A stretch of DNA of 64,000 nt. Origin: Hyphomicrobiales bacterium. GTDB taxonomy: Bacteria; Pseudomonadota; Alphaproteobacteria; Rhizobiales; Rhizobiaceae. Below the pieces are notes generated by a model that did not search any database, was not told the DNA's origin, and was given only the letters and a program-made list of their open reading frames with translations. Position numbers and translations under genes: made by a program. This document shows, piece after piece, positions 36,396-46,910 of the stretch. The DNA lies in the NCBI GenBank assembly GCA_900473175.1, contig UCKM01000015.1, positions 244,712-308,711 on the forward strand. The letters run 5' to 3'. Each line of letters opens with the position of its first letter. Position 1 is the first letter of the stretch.

Positions 36396-39300
36396 TTATT
36401 CGGCTGCGACACCCATCCGCATGCGCTCCATGTCTTCGAGCGCGCGGCGGTATTCGACCGGCATGACTTTCACGAATTTCGGCCGGAAAGTTTCCCAATT
36501 GTCGAGAATTTCCTTCGCCCGCGCCGAACCCGTGTAATGCATGTGGTTCGAAATCAGTTGCACAAGCCGTTCTTCGTCGTGCCGGGTCATGTTGGCCGAG
36601 ACATCGACGCGCCCCTTGTGCATGAGGTCGCCGCCATGATGGTGCAACTTCTCGAGTATATCGTCCTCTTCGGGAACCGGTTCGAGCTCGACCATTGCCA
36701 TGTTGCAGCGCTGGGCAAAATCCCCGGCCTCATCAAGGACATAGGCTACGCCCCCCGACATGCCGGCGGCAAAGTTGCGCCCAGTCTGTCCAATGACGAC
36801 GACAACGCCGCCGGTCATATATTCGCAGCCGTGATCGCCGGTGCCCTCGACGACAGCGATGGCACCCGAGTTGCGGACGGCGAAACGCTCGCCGGCTACA
36901 CCACGGAAATAGGCCTCGCCCTCGATTGCACCGTAAAGGACAGTGTTACCGACGATGATCGAGTTTTCCGGTACGATCTTCGTGTTTTCCGGCGGGCGGA
37001 TAACGATGCGGCCACCACAAAGGCCCTTGCCGACATAGTCGTTGCCGTCACCGATGAGATCGAAAGAGACGCCCCGCGCCAGGAACGCGCCGAAGGACTG
37101 TCCGGCGGTTCCATGGAACTTGACCGAGATCGTATCCTCCTTGAGGCCCTTGTGCCTGTAGCGCTTGGCAATTTCACCCGAGAGCATCGCACCGGCCGAG
37201 CGGTCGACGTTCTTGATGTTCATCTCGATCTTGACCGGAATCTTGCTCTCGAGCGCTGCTTTCGCCTGCTCGATCAGCTTGCGGTCAAGAATGTCGACGA
37301 TCGGATGGTTCTGCCGCTCGGTCCAGCGGGTCTTTTCCTCCGGCGCTTCCGGCTTGTAAAAGATGCGGGTGAAATCGAGCCCCTTGGCCTTCCAATGCTC
37401 GATCATCTCGCGCTTTTCGAGAAGCTCCGCCTTGCCAACGATCTCTTCGACTTTCGTGTATCCCATCTCCGCGAGGAAGTGCCGCACTTCTTCTGCCACG
37501 TAGAAGAAGAAGTTGATGACGTGCTCGGGCGTGCCCTTGAAGCGCTTGCGCAGGACAGGGTCCTGTGTCGCGACGCCGACGGGGCATGTGTTGAGATGGC
37601 ACTTGCGCATCATGATGCAGCCCGCCGCGATCAGCGGTGCCGTGGAGAAGCCGAACTCGTCCGCCCCCAACAGAGCGCCGATGATAACGTCTCGGCCCGT
37701 GCGCAGACCGCCATCGACCTGCAGGGCAACGCGTGAACGCAGGCCATTGAGGACCAGCGTCTGCTGCGTTTCCGCCAGACCCATTTCCCACGGACTGCCC
37801 GCATGCTTGAGCGAGGTCAGCGGCGATGCACCCGTTCCGCCATCATAGCCGGAGATGGTGATGTGGTCGGCGCGTGCCTTGGCGACGCCCGCAGCGACCG
37901 TGCCAACACCGACCTCGGATACGAGCTTGACGGAAACGTCAGCCTCAGGGTTGACGTTCTTCAGGTCGTAGATGAGCTGCGCCAAATCTTCGATAGAATA
38001 GATGTCGTGGTGCGGCGGCGGCGAAATGAGGCCGACACCCGGCGTCGAGTGGCGGGTCTTGGCGACCGTCGCATCGACCTTGTGCCCAGGCAACTGGCCG
38101 CCTTCGCCGGGCTTGGCACCCTGCGCGACCTTGATCTGCATCATGTCGGAGTTGACGAGATATTCCGTCGTGACACCGAACCGGCCAGACGCTACCTGCT
38201 TGATCGCCGAGCGTTCCGGATTGGGCTTGCCATCGGGCAGCGGATAAAACCGATCGGGCTCCTCGCCGCCTTCGCCGGTGTTCGACTTGCCGCCGATCCG
38301 GTTCATGGCGACAGCAAGCGTCGTATGCGCTTCACGGCTGATCGAGCCGAAGGACATGGCGCCGGTTGAAAACCGCTTGACGATTTCCTTGGCAGGTTCG
38401 ACGTCCTCGATCGAAACCGGCTTGCGGCCGGTACCTGACGCCATCTTGATCTTGAACAAACCACGTATGGTCTGCGCCCGCGCCGACTGGCTGTTCACCA
38501 TGTCGGAATATTCCCTGAACGTGCTCGGCGAGTCAGTCCGTACCGCGTGCTGCAGCTTCGCAACGGCATCGGGCGACCACAGATGCGCTTCGCCGCGCAT
38601 GCGGTAGGCATATTCACCACCGACTTCGAGCGTGCTCAAGAGAACCGGATCATTGCCGAAAGCATCGCGGTGCCGGCGAACCGTCTCTTCCGCAACTTCG
38701 TCAAGACCGACGCCTTCGATGGTCGTTGCTGTACCGAAGAAGAAACGGTCAACAAAGTCCGACTTCAGGCCCACTGCGTCGAAGATTTGCGCACCACAAT
38801 AGGACTGGTAGGTCGAGATGCCCATCTTGGACATGACCTTGAGAATCCCCTTGCCGATCGACTTGATGTAGCGCGAAACGACTTCCTTGGCGTCGACTTC
38901 CGGCGGGAACTCGCCACGCTTGTGCATGTCAAGCAGCGTGTCGAAGGCGAGATAGGGGTTGATCGCTTCCGCACCATATCCGGCGAGACAGCAGAAATGA
39001 TGCACCTCACGTGGTTCGCCCGACTCGACGACGAGGCCGACCGATGTGCGCAGACCCTTGCGGATAAGGTGATGGTGAACCGCTGCAACAGCCAGCAGCG
39101 CCGGGATCGGGATGCGGTCCGGACCGACCTGGCGGTCGGAAAGGATGATGATGTTATAGCCGCCGTGAACCGCCGCTTCGGCGCGGTCACAGAGGCGCTC
39201 GACCGCACCCGCAAGGCCGGCTGCGCCCTCATCGACGTTGTAGGCCGTATCCAGTGTCTTGGTATCGAACCGGTCTTCGGTATGGCCGATGGAGCGGATC

Positions 39301-41114
39301 TTCTCCAGATCGCCGTTGGTCAGGATAGGCTGGCGCACTTCAAGCCGCTTGCGGCGCGATGAGCCGACCAGATCGAAGATGTTCGGGCGCGGGCCGATGA
39401 ACGATACGAGACTCATCACCAGCTCTTCACGGATCGGATCGATCGGCGGGTTGGTGACTTGTGCAAAGTTCTGCTTGAAATAGGTGTAGAGCAGCTTCGA
39501 CTTGTCGGACATGGCCGAAATCGGCGTATCGGTGCCCATCGAGCCGATCGCTTCCTGACCGGTCGTTGCCATCGGCGACATCAGAAGACGCGTGTCTTCC
39601 TGAGTATAGCCGAACGCCTGTTGACGATCGAGGAGGCTCACATCCTTGCGCAGCGCACGCGGCTCGACCGGGCTCAATTCTTCCAGTATGAGCTGCGTGT
39701 TCTTGAGCCACTGCTTGTAGGGGTGGCGGTTGGCAATTTCGGACTTGATTGTATCGTCAGAGACGATTTCGCCCTTTTCCATGTCGATGAGCAGCATGCG
39801 GCCCGGCTGGAGCCGCCACTTCTTGACAATCTTCTCTTCCGGTACAGGCAGAACTCCAGCCTCGGATGCCATGATGACGTAATCATCATCCGTCACGATA
39901 TAGCGGGCCGGACGCAGCCCGTTGCGATCGAGCGTTGCGCCGATCTGGCGACCATCGGTGAAGGCAACCGCCGCCGGACCGTCCCAGGGCTCCATGAGCG
40001 CCGCGTGATATTCGTAGAACGCCCTGCGGTCCTCGGTCATCAGCTTGTTGCCGGACCATGCTTCGGGGATCAGCATCATCATCGCATGGGCAAGCGAATA
40101 GCCGCCCTGGAACAGGAACTCGAGGGCATTGTCAAAACATGCCGTATCCGACTGGCCCTCATAGGAAATTGGCCAGAGCTTGGAGATGTCGTTGCCGAAA
40201 TATTCGGAGTCGACTGAAGCCTGGCGGGCCGCCATCCAGTTGACGTTGCCACGCAGCGTGTTGATCTCGCCATTATGGGCAACCATGCGATAGGGATGCG
40301 CCAGCTTCCAGGATGGAAACGTGTTGGTCGAGAACCGCTGGTGCACCAGCGCAACCGCGCTTTCGAAGCGAGTGTCCTTCAGGTCCTTATAATAGGCACC
40401 GACCTGATAGGCGAGGAACATGCCTTTGTAGACAATCGTCCGCGCCGACATGGAGACAACGTAGAAATCACTCTCCTTGCCGCCATTCTCCTGATAGATG
40501 CGGTTCGAGATTACCTTGCGCAGGACAAATAGCCGGCCTTCGAAATCCTCGTTGGTTTCGATGTTGGGGTTGCGTCCGATAAATACCTGCCGGTGAAACG
40601 GCTCGGTGGCCGCAATGTGCGGCGCCTTCGACAGCGAGGAGTTGTCGACCGGGACATCGCGGAATCCGATCAGCGACTGGCCTTCAGAGGCAATCACTTC
40701 CGAGATCACGGTTTCGATGTGCGCCCGTTCTTCCGCATCCTGCGGCATGAACAGATAGCCAACGGCGTAATGGCTCACTGGGGGCAGTTCGACGCCCTTT
40801 TCAGCCCATTCGGCCCGGAAAAATGCATCTGGAATCTGCACCAGCATGCCAGCGCCATCGCCCATGAGCGGATCGGCGCCAACCGCGCCGCGATGGGTGA
40901 GGTTTTGGAGCATGAAGAGGCCATCTTCGATGATCTTGTGGGACTTGACGCCCTTCATGTGCGCGACAAAACCGACGCCGCAGGCATCATGTTCATTGCG
41001 CGGATCATAGAGACCTTGACGGGCCGGAATAGCCGACGGTTTATTGGTTTTGACCGCACGGTTCTGTACGGCCTGAGTAAATTCAGTCGTTACAGATGGC
41101 GTCAAATCCGACAT
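36396..41114 (-). CDS. gltB: Glutamate synthase (NADPH) large subunit
   Basis: A 1572-residue multidomain enzyme making two glutamates from glutamine and 2-oxoglutarate. The propeptide of about 40 residues ends before the Ntn nucleophile cysteine in [14 protein letters not shown]. The glutaminase domain runs to about 440, then the central domain, then the FMN-binding synthase domain ([21 protein letters not shown] near 1080 and the [14 protein letters not shown] cysteine cluster near 1167). The C-terminal beta-helix has repeated GG motifs. The ATG at 41114 has a strong GGAGGAATTGAC leader and is preferred to 41129. It pairs with gltD downstream. Confidence 0.97.
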   Translation of the reverse strand: MSDLTPSVTTEFTQAVQNRAVKTNKPSAIPARQGLYDPRNEHDACGVGFVAHMKGVKSHKIIEDGLFMLQNLTHRGAVGADPLMGDGAGMLVQIPDAFFRAEWAEKGVELPPVSHYAVGYLFMPQDAEERAHIETVISEVIASEGQSLIGFRDVPVDNSSLSKAPHIAATEPFHRQVFIGRNPNIETNEDFEGRLFVLRKVISNRIYQENGGKESDFYVVSMSARTIVYKGMFLAYQVGAYYKDLKDTRFESAVALVHQRFSTNTFPSWKLAHPYRMVAHNGEINTLRGNVNWMAARQASVDSEYFGNDISKLWPISYEGQSDTACFDNALEFLFQGGYSLAHAMMMLIPEAWSGNKLMTEDRRAFYEYHAALMEPWDGPAAVAFTDGRQIGATLDRNGLRPARYIVTDDDYVIMASEAGVLPVPEEKIVKKWRLQPGRMLLIDMEKGEIVSDDTIKSEIANRHPYKQWLKNTQLILEELSPVEPRALRKDVSLLDRQQAFGYTQEDTRLLMSPMATTGQEAIGSMGTDTPISAMSDKSKLLYTYFKQNFAQVTNPPIDPIREELVMSLVSFIGPRPNIFDLVGSSRRKRLEVRQPILTNGDLEKIRSIGHTEDRFDTKTLDTAYNVDEGAAGLAGAVERLCDRAEAAVHGGYNIIILSDRQVGPDRIPIPALLAVAAVHHHLIRKGLRTSVGLVVESGEPREVHHFCCLAGYGAEAINPYLAFDTLLDMHKRGEFPPEVDAKEVVSRYIKSIGKGILKVMSKMGISTYQSYCGAQIFDAVGLKSDFVDRFFFGTATTIEGVGLDEVAEETVRRHRDAFGNDPVLLSTLEVGGEYAYRMRGEAHLWSPDAVAKLQHAVRTDSPSTFREYSDMVNSQSARAQTIRGLFKIKMASGTGRKPVSIEDVEPAKEIVKRFSTGAMSFGSISREAHTTLAVAMNRIGGKSNTGEGGEEPDRFYPLPDGKPNPERSAIKQVASGRFGVTTEYLVNSDMMQIKVAQGAKPGEGGQLPGHKVDATVAKTRHSTPGVGLISPPPHHDIYSIEDLAQLIYDLKNVNPEADVSVKLVSEVGVGTVAAGVAKARADHITISGYDGGTGASPLTSLKHAGSPWEMGLAETQQTLVLNGLRSRVALQVDGGLRTGRDVIIGALLGADEFGFSTAPLIAAGCIMMRKCHLNTCPVGVATQDPVLRKRFKGTPEHVINFFFYVAEEVRHFLAEMGYTKVEEIVGKAELLEKREMIEHWKAKGLDFTRIFYKPEAPEEKTRWTERQNHPIVDILDRKLIEQAKAALESKIPVKIEMNIKNVDRSAGAMLSGEIAKRYRHKGLKEDTISVKFHGTAGQSFGAFLARGVSFDLIGDGNDYVGKGLCGGRIVIRPPENTKIVPENSIIVGNTVLYGAIEGEAYFRGVAGERFAVRNSGAIAVVEGTGDHGCEYMTGGVVVVIGQTGRNFAAGMSGGVAYVLDEAGDFAQRCNMAMVELEPVPEEDDILEKLHHHGGDLMHKGRVDVSANMTRHDEERLVQLISNHMHYTGSARAKEILDNWETFRPKFVKVMPVEYRRALEDMERMRMGVAAE

Positions 41115-41546
41115 CGTCAATTCCTCCATTCGAGCCCATCGCGGGCGGTCATTCTTTCATGGGACGGAATAGCATAATTCCAGTCCCGCTTCGGTGCGGC
41201 ATATCTTCCGGTTGCAGGCTGCGGTCACCATTGTGAGGACGGAAGCAGCGTGCTCACCATCCTTGTTTCGGCTTGCGCAAATTAGGACAGCAATGCTGTC
41301 TTATTATCGTATGCCAGAATAATTCCAAACAAACAAGATGGAAAAGCAAAAAATATCAGGTTTTGGCGAAACATCATTGCGCAAAATAGACCGCAAGTAT
41401 CGTGTTAGTTTCAAGACAGGTGTTTTCCTCTAAAAATGCAAAGAAAAACAGCCAGTTTCGCATGAGGCTGACCGGGGCGCGACTTTTCATGGCCTGGCGA
41501 ATTGCGTATTCGTGTCCTCGTCAGTTGAAAAATCCGAGGACATTCC
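41115..41546. promoter_or_regulatory. Divergent promoter region gltB / threonine aldolase
   Basis: About 430 bp with no gene. GGACAGC at 41285-41291 faces GCTGTC(T) at 41295-41301, a short dyad with a 3-bp centre followed by an AT-rich stretch. It could be an operator or a small hairpin; no known site is matched. The rest is AT-rich sequence suited to promoters of the two divergent genes. Confidence 0.35.
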
Positions 41547-42596
41547 ATGCATTTTGCATCCGATAATTGGGCCGGCGTCCATCCAAAAATTGCCGAAGCC
41601 CTGAGCAAACATGCGGGTGGATTTGCCTCGGCCTATGGCACGAGCGCCTTGGACAAGGCCGTTGAAAAGACTTTCAACGAGATTTTCGAGCGCGACGTTG
41701 CGGTCTTCTTCGTCGCGACAGGCACCGCCGCCAATTCCCTCGCACTCGCCAGCATCGCCAGGCCTGGCGGCATCACATTTGCCCATTGCGAAGCCCACCT
41801 TATTGCGGACGAAGGCGGTGCACCCGAATTCCTCAGTGGCGGCGGGCGGCTTCGCCCCGTCGAAGGGCCCATCGGCCGCATGCAACCGGCAAACTTGAAA
41901 GCAGCGATCGAGAGTGCGACTCCCGGCAACGTTTTCGCCGGGCAGGCAATGGGTGTGTCGCTTACCCAAGCGTCCGAAATCGGGACCATCTATGAACTTG
42001 ATGAAATCGCAGCTATTTCGGCTCTGTGCCGCGAGCACGATTTGCCGCTGCACATGGACGGCGCACGCTTTGCCAATGCCCTCGTGTCGCTTGGATGCTC
42101 GCCTGCGGATATGACCTGGCGGCAGGGTGTTGACATTGTCTCGTTTGGCGGGACCAAGAATGGATGCTGGTGCGCGGAGGCACTGGTTTTCATGGATCCC
42201 GCACGGGCCGCAGACCTTCCGTTCATCCGCAAGCGCGCCGCACAGCTTTTCTCTAAATCCCGGTTCATTGCTGCGCAGTTCGAAGCCTATTTTGCTGGCA
42301 GTTTGTGGCTGGAGCTGGCAGCTCACGCCAACGCCATGGCCGCACGGCTTGCTGAGCGTATCACGGCAGCAAATGACGCCCGATTGGCGTGGAAGCCGCG
42401 TGCCAACGAAGTCTTTGCCATCATGGCCAAGGAAAAGGCTCAACGACTGCACGAGAGCGGCGCCATCTTCCACGATTGGCGGCCGCCGCTGGCTGAAAGG
42501 CACCTCGTCGGCGAAGGTGAGACGCTCGTGCGGCTTGTCACCAGTTTTGCGACCTCGCCAGAGGAGACGGACCGCTTCGGCGACCTCATCGCATGA
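41547..42596 (+). CDS. ltaE: Low-specificity threonine aldolase family protein
   Basis: A 349-residue PLP enzyme cleaving threonine or allo-threonine to glycine and acetaldehyde. It shows FASDNWAGVHPKI at the N-terminus, the cofactor-contact region FVATGTAANSLAL near residues 54-66, the cofactor aspartate in LPLHMDGARFANAL near 166-179, and the PLP lysine in VSFGGTKNGCWCAEA near 195-209. The length is slightly above the E. coli enzyme. Related beta-eliminating lyases exist, so the exact substrate is inferred. It is monocistronic and ends in a strong shared terminator. Confidence 0.92.
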   Translation: MHFASDNWAGVHPKIAEALSKHAGGFASAYGTSALDKAVEKTFNEIFERDVAVFFVATGTAANSLALASIARPGGITFAHCEAHLIADEGGAPEFLSGGGRLRPVEGPIGRMQPANLKAAIESATPGNVFAGQAMGVSLTQASEIGTIYELDEIAAISALCREHDLPLHMDGARFANALVSLGCSPADMTWRQGVDIVSFGGTKNGCWCAEALVFMDPARAADLPFIRKRAAQLFSKSRFIAAQFEAYFAGSLWLELAAHANAMAARLAERITAANDARLAWKPRANEVFAIMAKEKAQRLHESGAIFHDWRPPLAERHLVGEGETLVRLVTSFATSPEETDRFGDLIA

Positions 42597-42626
42597 AAAA
42601 AGCGGCGCTCGCGCGCCGCTTCTTCA
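42595..42626 (-). terminator. Bidirectional rho-independent terminator (hsp20 / threonine aldolase)
   Basis: AGCGGCGC at 42601-42608 pairs with GCGCCGCT at 42613-42620 around TCGC. An A run at 42596-42601 becomes the U tract for the leftward hsp20 transcript; TCTTC follows for the rightward transcript. It is clearly strongest in the minus direction. Confidence 0.8.
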
Positions 42627-42645
42627 AGACTGACATACCGATCGC

Positions 42646-43116
42646 TTAGTTGGTAGCTTTCGCTTCGATCGTCTTTGCTTCTTTCTCGGACAGAGCAGTC
42701 ACAGCGATCTTGCGCGGCTTCATTTCTTCCGGAATTTCACGCTTCAGATCAATATGCAGCAACCCGTTCTTCAGGCTGGCACCACTGACCTCGACGAAAT
42801 CGGCAAGATGGAAACGGCGTTCGAATGCACGCGATGCGATACCGCGATAAAGCGTCTCGGCATTTTCATCGGATTTCTCGGCGCTCTTTTCGCCAGTCAC
42901 CTTGAGCTGATTGCGATGAGCCTCGATCTGGATTTCATCCTCCGAGAACCCGGCGACAGCCATGGTGATGCGATAGGCGTTCTCGCCAGTCCGTTCGATA
43001 TTATAGGGCGGATAGGTCTGAGCACCTTCTGGCTGGGCCAGAGAATCGAGAATCGTGAACAGCCGGTCAAAGCCGACGGTTGAACGGTAGAGTGGGGAAA
43101 AATCAACGTGACGCAT
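42646..43116 (-). CDS. Hsp20/alpha-crystallin small heat-shock protein
   Basis: A 156-residue ATP-independent chaperone of the IbpA class A type. The N-terminal arm (FSPLYRSTVGFDRLFTILDS) spans residues 6-25. The alpha-crystallin domain at about 38-130 includes YPPYNIERTGENAYRITMAV (36-55), the AGFSEDEI turn, and the LKNGLLHIDLKREIPEE segment near 115-131. The C-terminal partner motif is PRKIAVT (an I-X-V form of IXI). AGGAGG lies 9 nt before the ATG. A CTTG word upstream with a loosely matching -10 could be an RpoH promoter, which I cannot confirm. No ROSE thermometer is evident. Confidence 0.93.
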   Translation of the reverse strand: MRHVDFSPLYRSTVGFDRLFTILDSLAQPEGAQTYPPYNIERTGENAYRITMAVAGFSEDEIQIEAHRNQLKVTGEKSAEKSDENAETLYRGIASRAFERRFHLADFVEVSGASLKNGLLHIDLKREIPEEMKPRKIAVTALSEKEAKTIEAKATN

Positions 43117-43412
43117 GGATCAGCCCTCCTTTAGAGCGACAATGTTTGCGTGTGTTGGCTCGATGAAAGACTCCCGAAATTGGCAAGTCCCGTTGAACCA
43201 GTGACCCCGTTATGGCGGTCACAAAAAACTATTTGGTTAGGTCCCTGGCCGATTTCAAGGGCCCTGTCATGGCCGAACAGCCAGAAAAAACGTTTGATCA
43301 GCCCCCTGTGGATGAACGCAAAATGAACATCTTCTTCGGAATACGTTCACCTCGATGCACCTATAACTACACTCAAAGTTGCATTCGATCCGACGTCACA
43401 GAGGACATTCAT

Positions 43413-43835
43413 ATGAAGAAGACTTTCCTTGCGCTCACCGCCACAGCGCTTCTGGTCACCGGCTTTTCGGCTTCGGCCATGGCTGACAGCCGCTACTACT
43501 ACCGCGATGATTCTCCGGTCTATTTCGACAATCGTGATGATGATGATGCCTATCAGGTCCAGGATCGCCGCTACTACGATGGTTACCGGGATGACCGCCG
43601 CTATCGCTTCGGTTCGCGCGATGTAGCCCGCATGCTTGAACGCCGCGGCTTCCGCGTCCGTGATGTCAGTTTTGACCGGGGCCGTTACTTTGCCCGCACG
43701 TTGCGCCGTGGTGAACCGGTACTGGTCGTGGTCTCGCGTGATGGCGACATTCTCGAGACGCGCCGCATGGGAGGTGATCGTTATCGCGACCGCCGCCAGA
43801 ACGGCTTCAGCATCGAGATAAACCCGGCCTACTGA
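43413..43835 (+). CDS. Small secreted Arg/Asp/Tyr-rich protein
   Basis: A 140-residue protein with a clear signal peptide (residues 1-24, ending SASAMA) and a mature part dominated by Asp, Arg and Tyr (DDDDAYQVQDRRYYDG near 40-55). It is followed by a more ordered region of about 60 residues (VARMLERRGFRVRDVSFDRG and EPVLVVVSRDGDILETRR) that resembles a single PepSY-like unit. The ATG at 43413 is chosen because it opens the signal peptide; the longer frame from 43212 adds an implausible N-terminus. Function unknown. A strong terminator follows. Confidence 0.75.
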   Translation: MKKTFLALTATALLVTGFSASAMADSRYYYRDDSPVYFDNRDDDDAYQVQDRRYYDGYRDDRRYRFGSRDVARMLERRGFRVRDVSFDRGRYFARTLRRGEPVLVVVSRDGDILETRRMGGDRYRDRRQNGFSIEINPAY

Positions 43836-43888
43836 GCTGGAGTTCGAGATCGTTGCGGGTGTAACGTCCCTTCCACCCGCAGCGTATT

Positions 43889-43931
43889 GACCGGAAACTC
43901 CCGACAGAGTTTCCGGTCATCCTCTTTTTCT
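43889..43931 (+). terminator. Rho-independent terminator
   Basis: GACCGGAAACTC at 43889-43900 pairs perfectly over 12 bp with GAGTTTCCGGTC at 43907-43918, followed by ATCCTCTTTTTCT. It terminates the small secreted protein gene. Confidence 0.9.
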
Positions 43932-44025
43932 GGGAGCGTTTCGTGCTCCGATCTCATTTGACGTTTGTGTCAGCGCATTTTATCACGGTGGTACCAACCA
44001 TCGCACTGACCAGCGGGCACGGGAC

Positions 44026-44997
44026 GTGGACCAACCAACTCAAATGATCCGGCCGCTGGTCGAGACCGCTTCCAATCCGATCCCGCTCGGCACTCGGATC
44101 AATGCGCTCAGCATAGAGGGTGGCAAGGTACTGCGCTATGCGATCACCCCTGCCAGCTCCCATCCTGTCCAAGGCACCGTCATCATCCTTCATGGCCGCA
44201 ATGAGTGTATCGAGAAATATTTCGAGACAGTCCGCGACGTCGCCGCCCGTGGCTTTACCGTAGCAACGTTCGACTGGCGCGGTCAGGGCGCATCGAGCCG
44301 CCTCTTGCGCAATCCCGCCAAGGGCTTTGTGAAAAGCTTTGACCACTATACCCGGGACCTCGAACAGCTTTTTGAAACCGTGCTTTTGCCCGATTGCCGC
44401 GGTCCCTACTATATCCTCGCCCATTCGGCCGGTGCGCTGGCCGCACTTCTTGCCGCGCCCGGCCTGTCCAACCGCATCCGGCGCATGGTTTTGCTTGCGC
44501 CCTTGCTCGACATCACCGGCAGTCGTGCCAGAAAAATGACGGCCCGCGTCGTCGCGAACACGTTGCGCTCTATCGGGCTCGGCGCAACGTACATGCTCGG
44601 CGGACCGCACGCGATCAGACCTTTCGAGCACAACGAGGTGACGTCGGACGCCCACCGCTATCGACGCAACTGTGATGTGCTGGAGCAAGCGCCCGAACTT
44701 GCCATCGGCGGGCCGACTGCAAGTTGGATCGTTGCAGCGGCAAAGGCGATAACGAAGGTCACGTCACCCGAATTCATCGAGAAGATACGGATACCTATCC
44801 TGATGGTCGCTGCTGGTGCCGACAGCGTCGTTTCCACGCCGGCGATCGAGCGCTTGGCATTACAGGTGCGAAACACCACGCTGCTCACCATCGATGGCGC
44901 CCGGCACGAAATCCTTCAGGAGAAGGATTTCTACCGGGAGCAGTTTTTCGCCGCTTTTGATGCCTTCATTCCTGGAACCGGCGGCGAATCGCTTTAG
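44026..44997 (+). CDS. Alpha/beta hydrolase, lysophospholipase type
   Basis: A 323-residue serine hydrolase of the Hydrolase_4 (monoacylglycerol lipase/PldB) type. The oxyanion-region VIILHGRNECIEKYFE is at about residues 52-67, the strand FDWRGQGAS near 84-92, and the nucleophile elbow AHSAG near residue 131. The acid is in VAAGADSVVS near 266, and the catalytic histidine in GARHEILQE near 293. The start is either GTG 44026 or ATG 44044; neither has a strong ribosome site. The gene converges on the inositol-phosphatase gene, and their stop codons overlap by 4 bp. Confidence 0.85.
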   Translation: MDQPTQMIRPLVETASNPIPLGTRINALSIEGGKVLRYAITPASSHPVQGTVIILHGRNECIEKYFETVRDVAARGFTVATFDWRGQGASSRLLRNPAKGFVKSFDHYTRDLEQLFETVLLPDCRGPYYILAHSAGALAALLAAPGLSNRIRRMVLLAPLLDITGSRARKMTARVVANTLRSIGLGATYMLGGPHAIRPFEHNEVTSDAHRYRRNCDVLEQAPELAIGGPTASWIVAAAKAITKVTSPEFIEKIRIPILMVAAGADSVVSTPAIERLALQVRNTTLLTIDGARHEILQEKDFYREQFFAAFDAFIPGTGGESL

Positions 44998-45770
44998 CTC
45001 TGGTTGAGCAGTGCCAGCGCCTTGGCGTGCAGTTCAGGCGTTGCCGCGGCAATGATATCTCCGGCCTTTTCCGCCGGACCACCGTCCCAGGTCGTTATGA
45101 CACCGCCGGCCTTTTCAATGATGGGGATGAGCGCGACGATATCGTAGGGGTGCAGCCCGGTCTCGATTACCAGATCGACAAATCCAGCTGCCACCATCAC
45201 ATAAGCGTAGCAATCTGTGCCGTAGCGCGCGAGCCGAACGCTCTTTTCCACGCGATCATAGGCCGCACGCTTTCTCTCCTTGAACAACGCCGGCGTGGTC
45301 GTGAAGAGCGTGGCCTCCGCAAGGTCAACCGTCTTGCGGGTTTGGAGACGCCGTGTCCCGCCCGGTCCCTCATACCAGGACGCATCCCCATCGCACATGA
45401 ACAGCTCATTGGTGAAAGGCTGCGCCATGAGCCCGGCGACCGCGTCACCATCGATCGTGAGACCGGCCAGCGTGCCCCAAACCGGAATACCGGAGATGAA
45501 AGCCCTGGTGCCATCGATTGGGTCGATCACCCACACATGCGAATGATCGAGATTTTCGCCGCCAAACTCTTCGCCAAGAATGCCGTGCTGCGGATAGGCC
45601 GCATTGATAAGGGTGCGAATCGCCTTTTCAGCCTCGCGGTCCGCTTCCGTTACCGGATCGAATCCCGTCTTGTATTTGTTGTCGATGAGGGAAGTCGTGC
45701 GAAAACGCGGCAGGGTTTGCTCGGCGGCCACACGGGCAATCCGCTTCAAAAAGGAAAGTTCTACGACCAA
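44994..45770 (-). CDS. hisN: Inositol monophosphatase family protein, probable histidinol-phosphatase
   Basis: A 258-residue Mg-dependent phosphatase. The motif GEEFGGENLDHSHVWVIDPIDGTRAF is read as two parts: GEEFG near residue 65 and WVIDPIDGTRAF near 80-91. GLHPYDIVALIPIIEKAGG near 208-226 completes the metal and substrate region. The TRAF variant after DGT is typical of the HisN branch, which dephosphorylates histidinol phosphate, rather than SuhB. It starts with TTG, supported by AGGAG 6 nt upstream. It diverges from a suhB/mmgR-type sRNA, the gene order from which that RNA family got its name. Confidence 0.85.
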   Translation of the reverse strand: MVVELSFLKRIARVAAEQTLPRFRTTSLIDNKYKTGFDPVTEADREAEKAIRTLINAAYPQHGILGEEFGGENLDHSHVWVIDPIDGTRAFISGIPVWGTLAGLTIDGDAVAGLMAQPFTNELFMCDGDASWYEGPGGTRRLQTRKTVDLAEATLFTTTPALFKERKRAAYDRVEKSVRLARYGTDCYAYVMVAAGFVDLVIETGLHPYDIVALIPIIEKAGGVITTWDGGPAEKAGDIIAAATPELHAKALALLNQS

Positions 45771-45876
45771 AATGGCTCCTTGCGATTAAAACATTCTCAT
45801 ATGTTGCCTCTTCGGCAAATTATTTGCATTCTTTTTAGGCAACTAGCAATCATGCACAAAAAAACACACAATTTCC

Positions 45877-45904
45877 TTGACATTTGTGCGACGCAGCATA
45901 GAGT
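45877..45904 (+). promoter_or_regulatory. Sigma-70-like promoter of the suhB/mmgR sRNA
   Basis: TTGACA at 45877-45882 and TAGAGT at 45899-45904, separated by 16 bp, place a start near 45911. This fits the beginning of the conserved RNA. Confidence 0.65.
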
Positions 45905-45911
45905 GGTGTAT

Positions 45912-45991
45912 GAACGGGGCGACCTGTTCATGCCCTCCTTGGGCGTTTCCTCCCTAGACTTGGGCCGCGCTTCATGCGCGGTCTTTTTTTG
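45912..45991 (+). ncRNA. mmgR: suhB / mmgR family small RNA
   Basis: An approximately 80-nt transcript unit with its own promoter. It contains the GCCC/GGGC stem (CATGCCCTCCTTGGGCG), an exposed TTTCCTCCCT stretch able to pair with Shine-Dalgarno sequences, and a strong final terminator (CCGCGC/GCGCGG then seven T, 45965-45990). This is the layout of the alphaproteobacterial suhB motif, which in Sinorhizobium meliloti is MmgR, an Hfq-bound sRNA limiting polyhydroxybutyrate accumulation. Family recognised from memory of the conserved sequence; targets in this organism are inferred only by analogy. Confidence 0.88.
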
Positions 45992-46019
45992 TTACCCGTC
46001 GGATACCGTCTCGTGCTGC

Positions 46020-46910
46020 CTATTCCGCCGCCAACGGCGTATCGATGAAGTAGAAATCGGGCAATGAAACGAGGTCGGCCAGGAACAAGCCGATATCGCG
46101 CTGCAGCTGCTCGAAACCTGCCTTCCTTTCGTAACTCTGTTCGTTGAGGTAAAGGCCGCGATTGACCTCGATCTGCAGGGCATGACATCGCTTGAGCGGG
46201 CTGCCGTAGTGTTCTGTGATATAGCCGCCGGCATAGGGTTTGTTATGCGCCACCAGGTAGCCCATCTCCCGCAAAAGGTGGATCGCCGAATTCGCCAGCT
46301 CCGGCGCACAGCTCGTGCCAAAGCGATCGCCGATGATGAAATCCGGACGCATGCCACTTTCGGGAAAGCGGATACCCGTCGGCATCGAATGGCAATCCAC
46401 GAGGACGCCATAACCAAAACGCGCCCGCGTCGCGGCCAGCACGCCGCCGAGCATTGCGTGGTAAGGCTTGTAGATCGTGTCTATGCGATCGAGCGCTTCG
46501 GCAAGCGGCAGTTTTTGCGCATAGATTTCCTGCCCCTCGCCGACGAGGCGCGGAACCGTGCCAAGGCCGCCCGCAACACGCGCGGAACTGCTGTTGGCAA
46601 ACGAAGGCAGGGGGTCGACGAACATCTTGGCGTCGAGCTCGTAGGGCTCGCGGTTCACGTCGAGATAGGCCCGCGGAAAGTGCGCCACCAAAAAAGGCGC
46701 ACCCAGCATGACGGCTGAGGAAAACAACTGGTCTACGAAACAGTCTTCCGAGCGGCGGATCGTTTGAGGATCGAGTTGGGACTGCTGAAGGAAAGCCGGC
46801 GGATAGGATCGTCCACTGTGTGGCGAATTGAAAACGAACGGAATGCGCTGATCCGAGGGCTGTCGCAATTCAAACGGCCGATTATCGGGGAAGTCACGCT
46901 CGACGGTCAT
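46020..46910 (-). CDS. N-formylglutamate amidohydrolase family protein
   Basis: A 296-residue metal-dependent amidohydrolase of the HutG (N-formylglutamate) family. Motifs: FVFNSPHSGRSYPP near residues 25-38, RAYLDVNREPYELD near 80-93, VDCHSMPTG near 170-178, and ALQIEVNRGLYLNE near 240-253. It hydrolyses N-formyl-glutamate or a related N-acyl amino acid. It lacks a hut operon around it, so a histidine-degradation role is not shown by context. It is divergent from cpdR. A paralogue with different flanking motifs is at 1-774. Confidence 0.88.
   Translation of the reverse strand: MTVERDFPDNRPFELRQPSDQRIPFVFNSPHSGRSYPPAFLQQSQLDPQTIRRSEDCFVDQLFSSAVMLGAPFLVAHFPRAYLDVNREPYELDAKMFVDPLPSFANSSSARVAGGLGTVPRLVGEGQEIYAQKLPLAEALDRIDTIYKPYHAMLGGVLAATRARFGYGVLVDCHSMPTGIRFPESGMRPDFIIGDRFGTSCAPELANSAIHLLREMGYLVAHNKPYAGGYITEHYGSPLKRCHALQIEVNRGLYLNEQSYERKAGFEQLQRDIGLFLADLVSLPDFYFIDTPLAAE

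Noticed and set aside
43117..43200. ROSE-type RNA thermometer upstream of the Hsp20 gene
   Set aside because: Rhizobial small heat-shock genes often have one, but the sequence before this ATG shows no long multi-stem leader. Only a short stretch lies between a plausible promoter and AGGAGG.
43212..43412. Extended N-terminus of the small secreted protein
   Set aside because: It would bury the signal peptide inside the protein; the ATG at 43413 is better.
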